Shown piece after piece: positions 7,798-10,405 of a stretch of 10,405 nt of DNA. The DNA is taken from positions 1 through 10,405 of the forward strand of contig CALJUC010000287.1 in the NCBI GenBank assembly GCA_937975585.1. The letters are read 5' to 3'. The translations under genes and the position numbers were made by a program. Source of the stretch: an uncultured Moraxella sp. GTDB lineage: Bacteria; Pseudomonadota; Gammaproteobacteria; Pseudomonadales; Moraxellaceae. The notes beneath the pieces were generated by a model. The model ran no database searches. It saw only the letters and a list, made by a program, of their open reading frames with translations, and was not told the origin of the DNA. Each line of letters begins with the position of its first letter. Position 1 is the first letter of the stretch.

Positions 7798-7858
7798 TTA
7801 CCCCTACGCTGTTTTTTTAGGAAGATGGGAGGTCAATGCGTGCAGCGAGTAGGGGTAA
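7798..7858 (-). promoter_or_regulatory. Long-stem hairpin just upstream of the TpsA ribosome binding site
   Basis: TTACCCCTAC (7798-7807) and GTAGGGGTAA (7849-7858) are perfect 10-base inverted arms. GCTG/CAGC (7808-7811 and 7843-7846) extends the stem inward across a two-base bulge. The loop is about 31 bases. There is no U-run after it in the minus-strand transcript, so it does not look like a simple terminator; the 3' foot ends seven bases before the Shine-Dalgarno. The loop bases 7819-7823 (TTCCT in the transcript) could pair with the AGGAA of the Shine-Dalgarno at 7786-7790. A role in translation control or mRNA stability between the two genes is inferred. Confidence 0.5.
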
Positions 7859-7872
7859 GGTAATATGTTGGT

Positions 7873-7918
7873 AAAAAACATCAAGCCCTGCCGTCTCTAA
7901 TACAGTCAAGACAGGGTT
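7873..7918 (-). terminator. Weak terminator-like hairpin after the TpsB stop codon
   Basis: In the minus-strand transcript CCCTG (7916-7912) pairs with CAGGG (7890-7886), with possible further GTCT/AGAC pairing inside. A run of six U follows about seven bases later (7878-7873). The stem is short and the U-run is displaced, so termination would be partial at best. It could lower TpsA transcription relative to TpsB or act as an attenuator. Confidence 0.3.
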
Positions 7919-7925
7919 AAAGAGA

Positions 7926-9791
7926 TTAAAATTCAAAGTTTAAGCTAAAGCCTGAGACCCAATGTTTGTCACCAAAGCCATCGGGCTGTTTGAGTGGGTA
8001 ACCGGTGAACACATCATAGCTTGCGTGCAGTGGGGCGATTTGACCTTTGATACCCACCGCAGCGCCGACCAGACTGTGGCCGAGCAGTAAATCGTTTTGG
8101 TCTTCGTTTTTCATGGACACATACCCAGCATCAACACCGGCGTAGATGGCATGCGGTTGGTTGCCTAAATACAAGCTCACATCTTGACGGGCTAAAACGC
8201 CGTGATCACCGGCCAAGGTGCGTTCGCCATCAAAGCCGCGCACGCTGTAACGACCGCCAATCGCCATACGCTCACTGGGCACTAATGCATCCATCGCATA
8301 TTGGCCTTTTAAGCTGCCGCTGTACACCCACTGCTGTGGTTTGTTAGCCACGGTTAAGCGAAACGGCCGGGTTAAACTGCTGCTAAGTTTGTAAATACCG
8401 GTACGGGCGGTGCCTTCGTTAAATAAACGCTCAGGCGGGTCAATGGCATCTAAAGCACCGGTACCACGTTGATAGGTTAGCTCAGTTCTCAGCGAAGCAT
8501 CGCCTAATTTGCGTTCATCAGTCAGCCCCGCGGTCCAACCAGCAATTTTTCGGCGCTGTACGTCCACTTCAGTGTCGTCAATATAATTGTTTTGTGATTT
8601 CACAAAGCCGCCGGCATTAAGCCAGGTTTTACTGTTAGCATCACGGTGGGCTAAATAGTGACTGCCCACTGTCAGGTTGTCGCTTTCACCACGGTACTGG
8701 TAGTCTTGGTTAGCACCAGCCACCGTTTGATTATAAGTATAATGACTGGCATTGGCATCCAATAACCAGCGATCAATCGGTAGCACATAGCCCAAAGCAT
8801 AGTTTTCGCTACCTTTATCGCCAGATACTTGATCATTGATTTGGTTGCCCAGGTCGCGGCCATAGCTGACATACAGTAGATCATTTAAATTGGCGACATT
8901 ATCGAGACTTAGCGTGACATTGCCTTGGTATTTACCGGTGGCTTTAGAGCCTGAATCGTCAATGCCAATACCTAGCCGCGCTTTACGGCGCTGCGCGTAT
9001 TTGATTAACACATCACTGTGACCCGGCGCTTGCGAAGTACTGCTAGGACTGATAGAAAAATCAGCGTCAGCAGTTGGCACCCGCTTTAGGTTTTCAAGGC
9101 CGGTCTCAAGGTCACGGATGTTTAGGATATCACCAGACTTTAACGGCAGCGCAGGGGTGAAATTGGCGGGTAACCCTGTGGCGTCAACATACACAGGTAC
9201 GTTGCTTTGACGGGTATCGGCTTTAATTTGGTCGATATAACCTGGAATAATGGTTAACAGTAAGGTGCCACTTTGCAAGTTCTGGTTACCAATGACCACG
9301 CGGGTGGTGGCATAGCCGCGTTCAATGATGCGATTTTGTACTTGAGTAACCACGCTGGTAATATCGTTAATCCCTAAGCATTTGCCCAGTACGCTGGTAT
9401 TGCCTTGGGTCACTGGCAATAGCGCAAAGTCGAAGGTGTGTAGGTCTTGATAGGCTTTATGATCAAGGGCAGTTAGGGCGATTTGGTTAATGGTAAAGCA
9501 AGGGGCATTGGGGTCAACCGTGGCAGAGACGTTAGTTGGCGCCACGGCTTTGGTGTCAATGGTTACTGTGGGGTTTGGAATCAATGCCTGATTGCGCGCG
9601 GCGTCGCGCTGTTGTTGTAGCTGTATTTGGTTATCAGCAATTTGTTGGGGGGTGAGTGCCATCGCTTGGGATTGGGCCAAGATAGGTAGGATTAGCCATA
9701 GGCTGATAGGATACATCTTTATTGTTTTGGGTAAACGAGGCAATGATTGAACAGCATGCTTGGGGAAACTAACTGTATAAATTAACGACAT
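7926..9791 (-). CDS. cdiB: TpsB outer-membrane transporter of the CdiB/ShlB/FhaC family
   Basis: Outer-membrane Omp85-superfamily pore that exports the adjacent TpsA protein. Visible parts: a signal peptide ending QAMA before L46; an N-terminal plug helix (LTPQQIADNQIQLQQQR, 46-62); a linker; POTRA 1 about 98-185 with the family cysteines C98 (PCFTINQIAL) and C138 (GKCLGINDI) and the RGYATTRVVI strand; POTRA 2 about 186-265 with LKSGDILNIRDLETGLENL; and a 16-strand barrel from about 270 to the terminal Phe (NFEF). The loop-6 hallmark is SVRGFDGERTL (516-526). The first ATG gives 621 residues, somewhat long for the family. M26 (ATG at 9716) would give 596, but then the signal peptide loses its basic residues (K22, K25). 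Neither start has a strong Shine-Dalgarno. The gene precedes its partner by 146 bases on the same strand. Confidence 0.93.
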   Translation of the reverse strand: MSLIYTVSFPKHAVQSLPRLPKTIKMYPISLWLILPILAQSQAMALTPQQIADNQIQLQQQRDAARNQALIPNPTVTIDTKAVAPTNVSATVDPNAPCFTINQIALTALDHKAYQDLHTFDFALLPVTQGNTSVLGKCLGINDITSVVTQVQNRIIERGYATTRVVIGNQNLQSGTLLLTIIPGYIDQIKADTRQSNVPVYVDATGLPANFTPALPLKSGDILNIRDLETGLENLKRVPTADADFSISPSSTSQAPGHSDVLIKYAQRRKARLGIGIDDSGSKATGKYQGNVTLSLDNVANLNDLLYVSYGRDLGNQINDQVSGDKGSENYALGYVLPIDRWLLDANASHYTYNQTVAGANQDYQYRGESDNLTVGSHYLAHRDANSKTWLNAGGFVKSQNNYIDDTEVDVQRRKIAGWTAGLTDERKLGDASLRTELTYQRGTGALDAIDPPERLFNEGTARTGIYKLSSSLTRPFRLTVANKPQQWVYSGSLKGQYAMDALVPSERMAIGGRYSVRGFDGERTLAGDHGVLARQDVSLYLGNQPHAIYAGVDAGYVSMKNEDQNDLLLGHSLVGAAVGIKGQIAPLHASYDVFTGYPLKQPDGFGDKHWVSGFSLNFEF

Positions 9792-9831
9792 CTTAAGGCA
9801 AATCCATTCTACAAACAGGTGTTTAGTCGCA

Positions 9832-9860
9832 AATTTACGCTTGTCTTGTTGAATTGTAAA
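9832..9860 (-). promoter_or_regulatory. Candidate sigma-70-type promoter of the TpsB-TpsA operon
   Basis: On the minus strand TTTACA (9860-9855) and TAAATT (9837-9832) are separated by 17 bases and would start transcription about 30-35 bases before the ATG at 9791. An overlapping alternative uses TACAAT (9858-9853) as the -10, with TTAACT 18 bases upstream. The matches are partial and the spacer is AT-rich, so chance matches are likely. The short palindrome GTTAA-CAAA-TTAAC (9878-9891) lies just upstream and could be an operator. Confidence 0.3.
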
Positions 9861-9995
9861 TAACTGATCAAGAAATAGTTAACAAATTAACACTAATAAA
9901 CATTTAGCAATAAACTGAAACATTATGCTCAAGATTTTATTGGCTATGCTAGTAGAGTTTTTTTAGAGTGAAATCAGATTCCTGTTTCATTAAAA

Positions 9996-10075
9996 ATACT
10001 TGTTATTGTTGAAAATAATAGCCGCAGATAAGGTCAGCGTCTTTATCGTATTTGGCTTTCAACAATAATAAGTAT
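9996..10075. repeat. 80-base imperfect palindrome between the insertion sequence and the TpsB gene
   Basis: Left arm ATACTTGTTATTGTTGAAA (9996-10014) and the reverse complement of the right arm (10057-10075) agree at 18 of 19 bases. A smaller internal pairing, GATAA/TTATC (about 10026-10047), sits in the 42-base spacer, so the whole block could fold into one long cruciform or RNA hairpin. It ends right next to the presumed insertion-sequence border. Candidates are a bidirectional terminator, a small palindromic repeat element, or the terminal part of a mobile element. Confidence 0.6.
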
Positions 10076-10405
10076 AGGACTTACGCAAAGACGACCGAAG
10101 GCGAGCGTAACTGCTCACGCAAATAATCACTGAGTAAACCCCTTTTAACCTGATATAAAGATTGTTTTAACCGTTTAGCCTGTCTGGCTAACTGCAGCCA
10201 AACCAGCATACAACAACAAATATGATTCCGCTGAATACGAGCCTTACGACACTGATTAGCTTCAATACCAGTGAGTTGTTTAAGTTCTCGGTGAAACTGC
10301 TCAATCTTCCAGCGGATGGCACACACCAATCGTGTGCCATCTGATGAATCCTGAGTGGTGTCATTGGTGACAATCCAGTCCGTGCGGTTTTCATTAACCA
10401 CTACT
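10076..10405 (-). mobile_element. Insertion sequence, transposase 3' end and one terminus (partial)
   Basis: The transposase stop codon lies only a few bases from the likely element end. The sequence AGGACTTACGCAAAG (from 10076) overlaps the stop and resembles terminal inverted repeats of several DDE-type elements, but the opposite end is outside the window so neither the border nor a target-site duplication can be confirmed. The element points toward the TpsB gene, so read-through from it could add to operon transcription. Confidence 0.55.
10081..10405 (-). CDS. DDE transposase of IS4/IS701 type, C-terminal fragment
   Basis: The frame is open to the window edge at 10405, so the true start is outside; the GTG at 10401 is an internal valine codon rather than a start. 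The visible ~107 residues hold the end of the catalytic domain: TDWIVTND, then IRWKIEQFHRELKQLTGIE, which carries the third catalytic acid (E of FHRE) in the Y-(2)-R-(3)-E-(6)-K-like context of this superfamily. CRKARIQRNHI follows, then a C-terminal helix (QVKRGLLSDYLREQL). The end is intact with a normal stop at 10081-10083. The family split between IS4 and IS701 cannot be settled from this part. It catalyses element movement and has no role in secretion. Confidence 0.85.
   Translation of the reverse strand, partial: VVVNENRTDWIVTNDTTQDSSDGTRLVCAIRWKIEQFHRELKQLTGIEANQCRKARIQRNHICCCMLVWLQLARQAKRLKQSLYQVKRGLLSDYLREQLRSPSVVFA

Noticed and set aside
8672..8884. Minus-strand frame of 70 codons inside the TpsB gene
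   Set aside because: Alternative frame of a well-supported barrel-coding region; Met-rich product without features.
9793..9807. Four-codon leader frame (ATG GAT TTG CCT TAA) just before the TpsB start
   Set aside because: Too short and without a ribosome site; expected by chance in AT-rich spacer, although its stop is one base from the ATG.
10188..10394. Second minus-strand frame overlapping the transposase
   Set aside because: Out of frame with the clear transposase motifs; no programmed frameshift signal is needed because the main frame is intact.

Overview
The window is one arm of a two-partner secretion (type Vb) locus of the contact-dependent-inhibition type, all read on the minus strand, with the end of an insertion sequence upstream of it. 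Reading along the minus strand (high to low coordinates) the order is: 3' end of a DDE transposase (10405-10081), an AT-rich spacer with a long palindrome and the likely promoter (10080-9792), an outer-membrane TpsB transporter (9791-7926), a 146-base spacer with two hairpins (7925-7780), and a very large TpsA exoprotein that starts at 7779 and is still open at base 1 (2593 codons, no stop). About 93% of the window is the two secretion genes.

The TpsA protein has the domain order of CdiA proteins: extended signal peptide, TPS domain with an NPAGI motif, a very long FHA-1 repeat stretch, a non-repetitive segment where CdiA proteins carry their receptor-binding domain, a linker, then the FHA-2 region opening with a YLVETDP motif. 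The window ends inside FHA-2, so the pretoxin module, the C-terminal toxin and any immunity gene lie beyond base 1. The transporter-before-exoprotein order matches cdiBAI loci of the Escherichia type rather than the Burkholderia bcpAIOB order. How they work together: TpsB sits in the outer membrane, recognises the TPS domain of TpsA in the periplasm and threads it to the surface, where it forms a long beta-helical fibre. A pure FHA-like adhesin remains possible until the C-terminus is seen.

Organism: a Gram-negative bacterium, because of the outer-membrane transporter and ESPR-type signal peptide. Moderate base composition, CAA/AAC-rich codons and the type of transposase would suit a gammaproteobacterium such as Moraxella, Psychrobacter or Acinetobacter, but no gene here fixes the genus and this is only a guess.

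No rRNA, tRNA, CRISPR array or plus-strand gene was recognised. The many plus-strand open frames are antisense shadows of the low-complexity FHA repeats.
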